In this document: in pieces, positions 1 through 4,605 of the stretch
Numbering within the stretch: the first letter of the stretch is position 1
Layout of the letters: every line of letters begins with the position of its first letter
DNA from: Opitutales bacterium
GTDB lineage: Bacteria > Verrucomicrobiota > Verrucomicrobiia > Opitutales > T3Sed10-336
Length of the DNA: 6,783 nt
Direction: 5' to 3'
Assembly (NCBI GenBank): GCA_007132315.1
Contig: SLOW01000296.1
Location: forward strand, 1-6,783
Translations under genes and position numbers: made by a program
Notes under the pieces: model-generated
Database searches by the model: none
What the model saw: the letters and a program-made list of their open reading frames with translations, nothing else
Told to the model about the DNA's origin: nothing

Positions 1-103
1 CCCGATTGTAAAGGTTGAGGGCGATACCGAGCGTATCGAAGCCCGGGCCGCAGTTGGATGTGCTGGCCGGTACGCGAATTGTGAACGTGCGAGGCGTGGT
101 CAT
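1..103 (-). CDS. thrB: Homoserine kinase, N-terminal 34 codons only (cut by window edge)
   Basis: Reading the minus strand from the ATG at 103-101 gives 34 complete codons, open to the window edge. The N-terminus has a short beta strand (TIRVPAS) followed by TSNCGPGFDTLGIAL and NLYN. This is the classic start of GHMP kinases of the homoserine kinase type, where the family usually reads PASTxNLGPGFDxLGxAL; here the Leu before GPGFD is Cys. Homoserine kinase phosphorylates L-homoserine with ATP in cytoplasmic threonine synthesis. The catalytic GHMP glycine-rich loop lies beyond the edge and cannot be seen. An AGGA (minus strand, 116-113) sits 9 nt before the ATG and supports the start. The gene follows smpB after a 36-nt gap with no terminator, so it is probably co-transcribed with rpoZ and smpB. 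Another GHMP kinase is possible, but the GPGFDxLGxAL form favours ThrB. Confidence 0.8.
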   Translation of the reverse strand, partial: MTTPRTFTIRVPASTSNCGPGFDTLGIALNLYNR

Positions 104-110
104 CTAAGCA

Positions 111-116
111 TTTCCT
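111..116 (-). promoter_or_regulatory. Shine-Dalgarno site of the thrB-like gene
   Basis: The minus strand reads AGGAAA here, with 9 nt between AGGA and the ATG at 103-101. It lies inside the 36-nt smpB-thrB spacer and supports both the start choice and translation from a shared transcript. Confidence 0.5.
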
Positions 117-139
117 GTCTCCGGAATCGCGATGGATCG

Positions 140-613
140 CTACCTGCGCCGTCTCATTGCCCTCTCGATATCTTGCATCTGCGCTTTTTTCTTAAGCGTT
201 TCCCGTTTGTCGTAAAGCTTTTTGCCGGTGCATACGGCCAATTCCACCTTCAACAGCCCCTGTTTGAAGTAAAGGCGAATCGGGATCAGCGCCTTGCCGC
301 CTTGAGAGACCTCGACATCGAGCTTCCGGATTTCCTTGCTGTGCAGCAGAAGCTTGCGGGGACGCCTGGGAGGATGGTTGTGGATGTTGCCGAACGCGTA
401 CTCGTCGATGTGGACGTTCCGCAGGAACACCTCACCCTTTTCCAGCTTGGCGAATGCGTCCGCCAATTGGACCCGGCCGGACCGGATCGCCTTGATCTCG
501 GTACCCGCGAGCACGATACCGGCCTCGACTCGGTCCTCGACGAAATAATCGCGGAAGACCTTGGGGTTGCGGACTTCCTGAAAACGCCGGCCGGACTGTT
601 TTTTCGCGCACAC
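140..613 (-). CDS. smpB: SsrA-binding protein SmpB
   Basis: The 157-residue product has the usual SmpB length. SmpB binds the tRNA-like domain of tmRNA and delivers it to stalled ribosomes for trans-translation in the cytoplasm. Family signatures are in order: FRDYFVEDRVEAGIVLAGTEIKAIRSG (about residues 21-46), the HIDEY-type segment (about 69-73), PPRRPRKLLLHSKEI (about 81-95), the RLYFKQGLLKVELAVCTGKK core, YDKRE, and a basic C-terminal tail ending in RAMRRRR, the part that enters the decoding centre in known SmpB. The start is GTG at 613-611. No upstream in-frame start exists after a TGA five codons earlier, and the first internal Met is near the C-terminus, so GTG is essentially required. 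A GAGG lies 6 nt upstream. The gene sits 39 nt after rpoZ and 36 nt before the thrB-like gene, apparently as one operon. Confidence 0.97.
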   Translation of the reverse strand: MCAKKQSGRRFQEVRNPKVFRDYFVEDRVEAGIVLAGTEIKAIRSGRVQLADAFAKLEKGEVFLRNVHIDEYAFGNIHNHPPRRPRKLLLHSKEIRKLDVEVSQGGKALIPIRLYFKQGLLKVELAVCTGKKLYDKRETLKKKAQMQDIERAMRRRR

Positions 614-619
614 AGAGGA

Positions 620-623
620 CCTC
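620..623 (-). promoter_or_regulatory. Shine-Dalgarno site supporting the smpB GTG start
   Basis: The minus strand reads GAGG, then 6 nt, then GTG at 613-611. Because smpB has no ATG near its 5' end, this motif is what fixes the start. Confidence 0.5.
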
Positions 624-652
624 GTTCAAGCAGAAGGGGACGCCTTCGGCAT

Positions 653-853
653 TCAGTCCTTGGCGAGCTCGTAACTGATCTTGCCTTCGATAATCTCCCG
701 CAACGCGATATCTTCCAAATCGAGTCTTTCCAGGGATTCCACGAGCGGGCGGCCGCTGTAACGCAACTGCTTGACCCGCCGCGACACCACGTTGATCAAC
801 ACGTTGGCGTTCGGCACCACGTCCAAGGATTGGTTTATATAATCTTCTCTCAA
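653..853 (-). CDS. rpoZ: DNA-directed RNA polymerase omega subunit, TTG start
   Basis: From the TTG at 853-851 this encodes 66 residues: MREDYINQSLDVVPN, then NVLINVVSRRVKQLRY (residues 17-32), PLVES, and the LEDIALREIIEGKISYE segment near the C-terminus. The RRxKQL helix and ALREIxEGKI block are the conserved parts of omega, which clamps the beta' subunit and aids RNA polymerase assembly. The open frame runs on to 901, but the extra 16 N-terminal residues (ASHCQWFHPKKEF region) look unlike omega, and a strong AAGGAG lies 6 nt before the TTG, so I take TTG as the real start. The product is somewhat shorter than E. coli omega. It is first in a probable rpoZ-smpB-thrB operon and is divergent from cutA. 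Confidence is high for family, slightly lower for the exact start. Confidence 0.9.
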   Translation of the reverse strand: MREDYINQSLDVVPNANVLINVVSRRVKQLRYSGRPLVESLERLDLEDIALREIIEGKISYELAKD

Positions 854-859
854 GGCGAA

Positions 860-867
860 CTCCTTTT
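860..867 (-). promoter_or_regulatory. Strong Shine-Dalgarno deciding the rpoZ TTG start
   Basis: The minus strand reads AAAAGGAG, followed by a 6-nt spacer and TTG at 853-851. It is the best ribosome binding site in the window and argues against starting at the upstream in-frame codon at 901. Confidence 0.75.
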
Positions 868-966
868 TCGGATGAAACCATTGACAGTGCGACGCCCGCA
901 ACGGTAGGTCAAGTGGAATTGGCGGGAAAAACGCTCGCGCGTGATGCCCGACAAAATCCCAGAGCC
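868..966. promoter_or_regulatory. Divergent rpoZ/cutA spacer with weak promoter-like hexamers
   Basis: Both rpoZ and cutA must be transcribed outward from this spacer. A perfect -35-like TTGACA is on the plus strand at 881-886, but the sequence 17-18 nt downstream (around 904-910) has only a poor -10 match. On the minus strand TTGACC (912-907) is positioned correctly for rpoZ, again with a poor -10 (CACTGT, 889-884). The position of the two hexamers is suggestive, but the -10 boxes are too weak for a firm call. Confidence 0.25.
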
Positions 967-1302
967 ATGCCAGTCAGCAACACTGAAGATCGCCTCCTGC
1001 TCGGCTTCACCACCACGGAGAACCGGGAAGACGCCGAACGCCTCGCGAGCGACAGCATCGCCGCCGGCCTGGTGGCCTGCGCTCAGGTGGACGCGCCGGT
1101 GCGCTCGTTTTTTTCCTGGGAGGGAAAGCGGGAAGAGGCCACCGAGTACCGCCTCCTGCTCAAGTTTGTTTCCTCGCGGCGGGAGGCCGTCACCGACTGG
1201 CTCCAGCGCCACCACCCGTACGACACCCCGGAGTGGATCGTGGTGGCCGCGGAATATACTTCGGAAAAATACTTGCAATGGGCGCGGGAAGTCTCAACTT
1301 AG
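967..1302 (+). CDS. cutA: CutA1-like divalent-cation tolerance protein
   Basis: From the ATG at 967 the product is 111 residues, the usual CutA1 length. CutA1 proteins form very stable trimers with a ferredoxin-like, PII-like fold and were first linked to copper tolerance in E. coli; their actual biochemical role is unsettled. Matching segments are LLGFTTTENREDAERLASDSIAAGLVACAQV (conserved TT and the AxxxLVAC strand-helix), SFFSWEGKREEATEYRLLLKF (the S-x-W-G-k...E core) and HHPYDTPEW (the family HPYxxPE signature). An earlier in-frame GTG at 913 would add 18 residues, but the extension does not look like the family and would use up most of the promoter spacer, so ATG is preferred. No good Shine-Dalgarno is visible. 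The gene is divergent from rpoZ and 30 nt upstream of the small basic protein gene. Confidence 0.9.
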   Translation: MPVSNTEDRLLLGFTTTENREDAERLASDSIAAGLVACAQVDAPVRSFFSWEGKREEATEYRLLLKFVSSRREAVTDWLQRHHPYDTPEWIVVAAEYTSEKYLQWAREVST

Positions 1303-1332
1303 TTTTCCTTTTAACCCATTACGCAAAGCGCC

Positions 1333-1494
1333 ATGTCACAACACAACAGTTTCAAGGGAGTCGCCACCGGAGCCGCCGCCAAGAAGCGCAACGTTCTCAA
1401 ACGTTTCGAACGCGTCGAGCTCCTGCGCAAGCGCGGTCAGTGGAAAAACGGGGATCGCGTGATCGGCCTGCGCAAGACCAAACCGGAAGAGTGA
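1333..1494 (+). CDS. Small basic protein of the Verrucomicrobiota type
   Basis: A 53-codon frame starts at ATG 1333 and ends with TGA 1492-1494. The product begins MSQHNSFKGVATGAAAKKRN, continues as VLKRFERVELLRKRGQW (residues 21-37), and ends NGDRVIGLRKTKPEE. It is strongly basic (Lys and Arg throughout), has no signal peptide or membrane segment, and contains a probable helix at 19-35. I recognise this as the uncharacterised family usually annotated 'small basic protein' in Verrucomicrobiota and related phyla (TIGR04137 as I recall it). The size, charge and KKRNVLKRFERVE core suggest RNA or ribosome association, but that is inference and no function is established. It lies 30 nt after cutA on the same strand. 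No Shine-Dalgarno is seen upstream. It is easily missed because of its length. Confidence 0.85.
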   Translation: MSQHNSFKGVATGAAAKKRNVLKRFERVELLRKRGQWKNGDRVIGLRKTKPEE

Positions 1495-1548
1495 GCCCCG
1501 CTTCGAGCGTGAGTAGCGCACACAAGATGCGTGCGAAACTTCGGGGCT
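1494..1548 (+). terminator. Imperfect stem-loop after the small basic protein gene (possible terminator)
   Basis: AGCCCCG at 1494-1500, overlapping the stop codon, pairs perfectly with CGGGGCT at 1542-1548. The pairing continues inward as TTCG (1502-1505) with CGAA (1534-1537) after a small asymmetric interior loop, and CGCA/TGCG can pair further in. No T-tract follows, so it is not a classical intrinsic terminator. It may protect the 3' end or mark the end of the cutA transcript. Confidence 0.3.
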
Positions 1549-1571
1549 GAGGTTTCGCCTCGCTGCATCTA

Positions 1572-1603
1572 CAAGCCACCCCCAGGCCTACCGGACGGGC
1601 TTG
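1572..1603. repeat. Inverted repeat in the convergent spacer
   Basis: CAAGCC (1572-1577) and GGCTTG (1598-1603) form a 6-bp inverted repeat around a 20-nt loop, between the convergent ends of the small basic protein gene and the exosortase gene. On the minus strand it lies 15 nt beyond the exosortase stop. There is no T-tract on either side; a termination role is only possible. Confidence 0.25.
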
Positions 1604-1617
1604 AGAGGCGCGGTCGG

Positions 1618-2709
1618 TCAGCTCTCGCGGATGCCGGCGTGTTCCCGTCGCTGTTCGCCGCCTGCTTTGTTTTCTTCCAGGTCGGGTATCGAGTCGAGAC
1701 GCAACCATTCGACCCGGAAATTGAACAGCGGCAACAAAGCGATCAGACCCACGCAAGTCAGCCCCAGCACCGCGTAGCCGGTGACGTCGTGCACCGTGCC
1801 GTCGATCGCCTCGGGTCCGTTGGCGTAGGCCCAGCCGGTGAGAAACAGGCTTCGCAGAATATTGGTGAAGAACGCGAAGAGCATGGCCAGCCCGACGAGC
1901 GTCACCTTCTTCCACATCTTGTCGAGAAACACGGCCGCCAGAAAACTGCCGGCGAACAGACAGGCCGTCAGGGAACGGATCCCGGAACACGCGTCCTCCA
2001 CGCCGACCCGGCCGCTGGGAAGGATCAGCGTGTTGCCCTGCTGTTCGAGAGGAAATCCCCCCATGTCGAACACGAAGAACACCACGTGGGTCACCAGCGA
2101 CAGCAGGAAGAGGCTGATATTGTTCTCCACCACCGACACCAGCGGAGCCGAGATCACCCAGATAAAAGCGGGAAACAAAAACAGCGCGGCCACCGCGAAG
2201 CGGGTGTCGAGGAGCGCCCGTTTCCAGCCAACGGGTTCGCCGGCCGCCTCGGGGTTGGGGATCCGACGGGGCACGCTCAGGTAGATCAGCGACAGGACAA
2301 CACAACCGAACCCGACCGCGATCAGGAGCGAAGCCGGTGTGGAAACACCGCCGCCCGCACGGGAAACGGCTCCGAGAAAGAACGCCGCGACACCACATAA
2401 CAGCCCGAGGTAAGCGGCCGGCGTGAACACCTTGTCGGCAACCGGATGCGGCGGCGCGGCCGGCTCCGGGGCGGCCTCCTCGGGCGCCGGTCTGCGGCCC
2501 CGGCCGAGGAGCAGATTCCGGATCTGTTCCCACCGGTCGTAAACCACGTAAGCCACAAAGAACGGTACCAGAAAGCCGAAGGAATAATCCTCACGGGTGT
2601 TCCACCAGTGCACCTGGTCCCAGGCAACAAAGAGCGCCATGGCTCCACTCAACGCCAAGGCGCACAATACGGGTTGCGGAAGATCTTCAAAAGCGGATTT
2701 TTGTGACAT
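1618..2709 (-). CDS. Exosortase/archaeosortase family protein
   Basis: From the ATG at 2709 the product has 363 residues and about eight or nine hydrophobic segments. Exosortases are integral-membrane cysteine transpeptidase-like enzymes that process proteins with C-terminal sorting signals such as PEP-CTERM, typically linked to exopolysaccharide or surface layers. The proposed catalytic triad is visible: Cys241 in GVEDACSGIRSL, Arg286 in FFTNILRSLF and His307 in GTVHDVTGYAVL. The N-terminal WWNTREDYSFGFLVP segment matches the family's (N/D)YSHG-LVP block, with Phe in place of the usual His. A Pro/Ala/Glu-rich hydrophilic stretch at about residues 68-92 separates early membrane segments. Another in-frame start (TTG at 2742) would add 11 residues; neither has a good Shine-Dalgarno. 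No partner EpsI-like or PEP-CTERM gene is in view. It converges on the cutA block and diverges from the HIT gene. The exosortase subtype is not assigned. Confidence 0.9.
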   Translation of the reverse strand: MSQKSAFEDLPQPVLCALALSGAMALFVAWDQVHWWNTREDYSFGFLVPFFVAYVVYDRWEQIRNLLLGRGRRPAPEEAAPEPAAPPHPVADKVFTPAAYLGLLCGVAAFFLGAVSRAGGGVSTPASLLIAVGFGCVVLSLIYLSVPRRIPNPEAAGEPVGWKRALLDTRFAVAALFLFPAFIWVISAPLVSVVENNISLFLLSLVTHVVFFVFDMGGFPLEQQGNTLILPSGRVGVEDACSGIRSLTACLFAGSFLAAVFLDKMWKKVTLVGLAMLFAFFTNILRSLFLTGWAYANGPEAIDGTVHDVTGYAVLGLTCVGLIALLPLFNFRVEWLRLDSIPDLEENKAGGEQRREHAGIRES

Positions 2710-2881
2710 GGTGCGGTGTGAAGGCGCCGGAACGAGACCCAACGCTTTCCAAACTATTCAACCGGCCCCGCAAAACAAGCGGGCGTTTCAAATTAACCGG
2801 AATACGTGATGGCCGCCGTCCGGGGCAACTCTTTTAGCCCGCACGCCCGCGGATAACGACGGAAGCCGCACCGGGAACACC
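2710..2881. other. Divergent exosortase/HIT spacer, no gene seen
   Basis: The spacer between the exosortase start (2709) and the HIT start (2945) is 235 bp in total. I find no convincing open frame on either strand. A small hairpin, CCCGC (2767-2771) with GCGGG (2779-2783) around a 7-nt loop, lies upstream of the exosortase start. No clear sigma70 -35/-10 pair toward the exosortase is visible. The HIT-proximal part of the spacer is described separately. Confidence 0.5.
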
Positions 2882-2920
2882 GCCCCAAAGTCTCCGAAAG
2901 GCGGTTTTGACTTTCGGGGC
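2882..2920 (+). promoter_or_regulatory. Two overlapping, mutually exclusive hairpins upstream of the HIT gene
   Basis: GCCCCAAAGTC (2882-2892) pairs with GACTTTCGGGGC (2909-2920) as an 11-bp stem with a single bulged C. Alternatively CCGAAAG (2894-2900) pairs perfectly with CTTTCGG (2911-2917). Both use the same 3' arm, so only one can form at a time. A -35-like TTGACT (2907-2912) lies inside the element, but no properly spaced -10 is clear. The element ends 24 nt before the HIT ATG. It may be an operator, or an RNA switch-like leader if transcription starts upstream. Confidence 0.35.
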
Positions 2921-2944
2921 AGTGAATACATTGTCGCCCTGTAG

Positions 2945-3442
2945 ATGCAGCGACTACACGCATACTGGAGGATGGACTACGTTGAGGCGCCCGGCTATCC
3001 CCCCGGGGTCAACCCGTTCCGGGAGATTCCCGAATCGACAAACGACCGGGAGAATCACCTCCTCCACCGCGGCCGGCACACCTATCTCGTGCTCAACCGG
3101 TATCCCTACAACGCGGGGCACCTGCTGGCCGTTCCCTACCGGGAAGTGGGCGATCTCAGCGATCTGAACGCCGAGGAACGCGCCGACCTCATGGAAACCG
3201 TGATCCTCGCCAAGGAAATCCTGACGCGCGCCATCCGTCCCGACGGTTTCAACATCGGCTTCAATCTCGGCCGCGCCTCCGGGGCCGGCCTGCCCGAACA
3301 TCTGCACGGGCACATCGTGCCGCGCTGGAAGGGAGACACCAATTTCATGCCGGTCCTGGGAGAAACCCGGGTCCTGCCCGCTTCCCTCAACGCGATGTGG
3401 CAACGCCTCCGCAAACACTGCCCCGACTCCTCCGGCCGCTGA
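2945..3442 (+). CDS. HIT-family protein, Ap4A phosphorylase/hydrolase-like
   Basis: The 165-residue product belongs to the histidine triad superfamily, cytoplasmic nucleotide hydrolases and transferases. The triad is EHLHGHIVPRW with His119, His121 and His123; His121 would be the nucleophile by family analogy. Preceding conserved features are HTYLVLNRYPYNAGHLLAVPYREV (about residues 45-68) and GFNIGFNLGRASGAGLPEH (101-119). The tail WKGDTNFMPVLGETRVLP (128-145) is typical of the branch that includes mycobacterial Ap4A phosphorylase. The N-terminal Cys-x-x-Cys zinc site of some HIT proteins is absent. The start at 2945 is chosen because MQRLHAYWRMDYV matches the usual N-terminus of this branch, though there is no Shine-Dalgarno. 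The gene lies 17 nt before phoH and is apparently first in the operon. The exact substrate cannot be told from sequence. Confidence 0.92.
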   Translation: MQRLHAYWRMDYVEAPGYPPGVNPFREIPESTNDRENHLLHRGRHTYLVLNRYPYNAGHLLAVPYREVGDLSDLNAEERADLMETVILAKEILTRAIRPDGFNIGFNLGRASGAGLPEHLHGHIVPRWKGDTNFMPVLGETRVLPASLNAMWQRLRKHCPDSSGR

Positions 3443-3459
3443 CGCGACGCTCCCTCTCC

Positions 3460-4437
3460 ATGCCCAAGACCAAAACGCTTCATTTCGACACACCCCGCGC
3501 TCTGGATCAGCTCTATTGCGGCCGGGACGACAATCTGCGGCTCGCGGAGGAACTCCTGGGTGTGACGCTGGTCACGCGCGATGGCTGGCTCCGGGTGGAA
3601 GGCGACGAACCCGGCGTCTCCAAGGCCGAGCGCCTTTTCAGCCTCCTTCAGGACAGCCGGAAACAGGGCATCCTTTTGCGCAGCAACGATTTCGTCCGGC
3701 TGGTCCGCGGTGTGGCCCGCGACGAGGAAGCCGACTTCGAAGCCATGGTGCGCGATCCGGTCGTGGTCGATCTGCACCGCAAGACCATCGTTCCCAAGAC
3801 CCTCGGCCAGAAGCAGTACCTCCAGGACATCAAGCGCTCGGAAATCGTCTTCGGCATCGGGCCCGCCGGCACCGGGAAAACCTACCTCGCCATGGCGATG
3901 GCGGTGTCGGCGCTTCTGCGGGATCAGGTCAAGAAGGTCATCCTCTCCCGCCCGGCGGTGGAAGCGGGCGAAGCCCTGGGTTTTCTTCCGGGCGATTTGC
4001 GGGAAAAGATCCTCCCCTACCTCCGGCCGGTGTACGATGCTCTGTACGATATGATACCGCGGGAGGACGTCGCCCGCATGATCGACAAGGGTGTGATCGA
4101 AATCGCCCCGCTCGCCTACATGCGCGGGCGCACCCTCTCGGACGCCTTCATCATCCTCGACGAAGCCCAGAACACAACCCCCGAGCAGATGCTGATGTTC
4201 CTGACCCGCCTGGGCGACAACAGCCGCATGGTGATCACCGGCGACATCACCCAGATCGACCTGCCCCGGAAGCAAAACTCCGGACTCGTCCAGGCGCCGA
4301 ACATTCTCAAGAACGTGGAAGGCATCCGCTTCCACAACTTTTCGCCCTCCGACGTGGTACGCCATCCGCTCGTCCTGCGCATCATCGAAGCGTACGAACG
4401 CGATCGCGAGAACAAGGGCGGCCGGGGCGGTGAATAA
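3460..4437 (+). CDS. phoH: PhoH-like ATPase (YbeZ type)
   Basis: From the ATG at 3460 the product is 325 residues, typical of PhoH/YbeZ. It has an N-terminal KH-like region (about residues 5-65, with DDNLRLAEELLGVTLVTRDGWLRVEGD) followed by a P-loop ATPase domain. Walker A is GPAGTGKT (134-141), Walker B is IILDEAQN (231-238), and a sensor-like VITGDITQIDLP follows (258-269). The family marker SRPAVEAGEALGFLPGDLREK is intact. PhoH/YbeZ proteins are cytoplasmic ATPases functionally linked to the RNase YbeY and rRNA maturation in several bacteria; the precise activity is unsettled. An in-frame ATG at 3397 would overlap the HIT gene and add 21 non-family residues, so 3460 is preferred. No Shine-Dalgarno is seen in the 17-nt HIT-phoH gap, which suggests translational coupling. 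The HD phosphohydrolase gene follows, an arrangement often completed by ybeY. Confidence 0.95.
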   Translation: MPKTKTLHFDTPRALDQLYCGRDDNLRLAEELLGVTLVTRDGWLRVEGDEPGVSKAERLFSLLQDSRKQGILLRSNDFVRLVRGVARDEEADFEAMVRDPVVVDLHRKTIVPKTLGQKQYLQDIKRSEIVFGIGPAGTGKTYLAMAMAVSALLRDQVKKVILSRPAVEAGEALGFLPGDLREKILPYLRPVYDALYDMIPREDVARMIDKGVIEIAPLAYMRGRTLSDAFIILDEAQNTTPEQMLMFLTRLGDNSRMVITGDITQIDLPRKQNSGLVQAPNILKNVEGIRFHNFSPSDVVRHPLVLRIIEAYERDRENKGGRGGE

Positions 4438-4605
4438 TCGGAGCTCGAAATTCCGGCCAAAACACATAGAGTTCACTCAACCATGATTCCGTCTCAGGCA
4501 AATCGCCGCGTCCCGCGGCTCAACGAGGCTCCGGCCGGCGCTGTTTCGGTCCCGCGCTGAAACCGGCCGTCCCGATTCCGGCTCGCGCCCGCCGGACTAT
4601 CCGTC
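4438..4605 (+). other. phoH-HD intercistronic spacer with two GC-rich hairpins
   Basis: This 168-nt spacer has two consecutive inverted repeats. The first is a perfect 6-bp hairpin, GCCGCG (4505-4510) with CGCGGC (4514-4519). The second pairs GGCCGG (4533-4538) plus TTTC (4544-4547) with GAAACCGGCC (4559-4568), leaving a 5-nt bulge. A nearby GCGCTG is directly repeated (4538-4543 as GCGCTG after a G, and 4554-4559). Neither hairpin is followed by a T-tract, so read-through into the HD gene remains likely. They may be mRNA processing or stability elements. A 25-codon frame at 4483-4560 overlaps them and I do not call it a gene. Confidence 0.4.

Noticed and set aside
173..907. A 244-codon plus-strand frame opposite smpB and rpoZ
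   Set aside because: It spans two real minus-strand genes and the gap between them, and its product resembles no family I know.
913..966. GTG start at 913 for cutA, adding 18 residues
   Set aside because: The added residues do not look like CutA1, and the ATG at 967 gives the normal family length and leaves room for a divergent promoter.
1397..2533. A 378-codon minus-strand frame overlapping the exosortase gene in another register
   Set aside because: Its translation is Arg/Gly/Pro-rich and patternless, while the overlapping frame carries the full exosortase triad and membrane segments.
3397..3459. ATG at 3397 as the phoH start
   Set aside because: It overlaps the end of the HIT gene, and the added Pro/Leu/Arg-rich residues are the HIT C-terminus read in another frame. 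The ATG at 3460 gives a normal PhoH N-terminus.
3136..4476. A 446-codon minus-strand frame opposite HIT and phoH
   Set aside because: It is antisense to two confidently identified genes, with low-complexity, family-free translation and no ribosome binding site noted.
4483..4560. A 25-codon frame (MIPSQANRRVPR...) in the phoH-HD spacer as a leader peptide
   Set aside because: It has no Shine-Dalgarno, no run of regulatory codons and no recognisable sequence; a frame this short is expected by chance.
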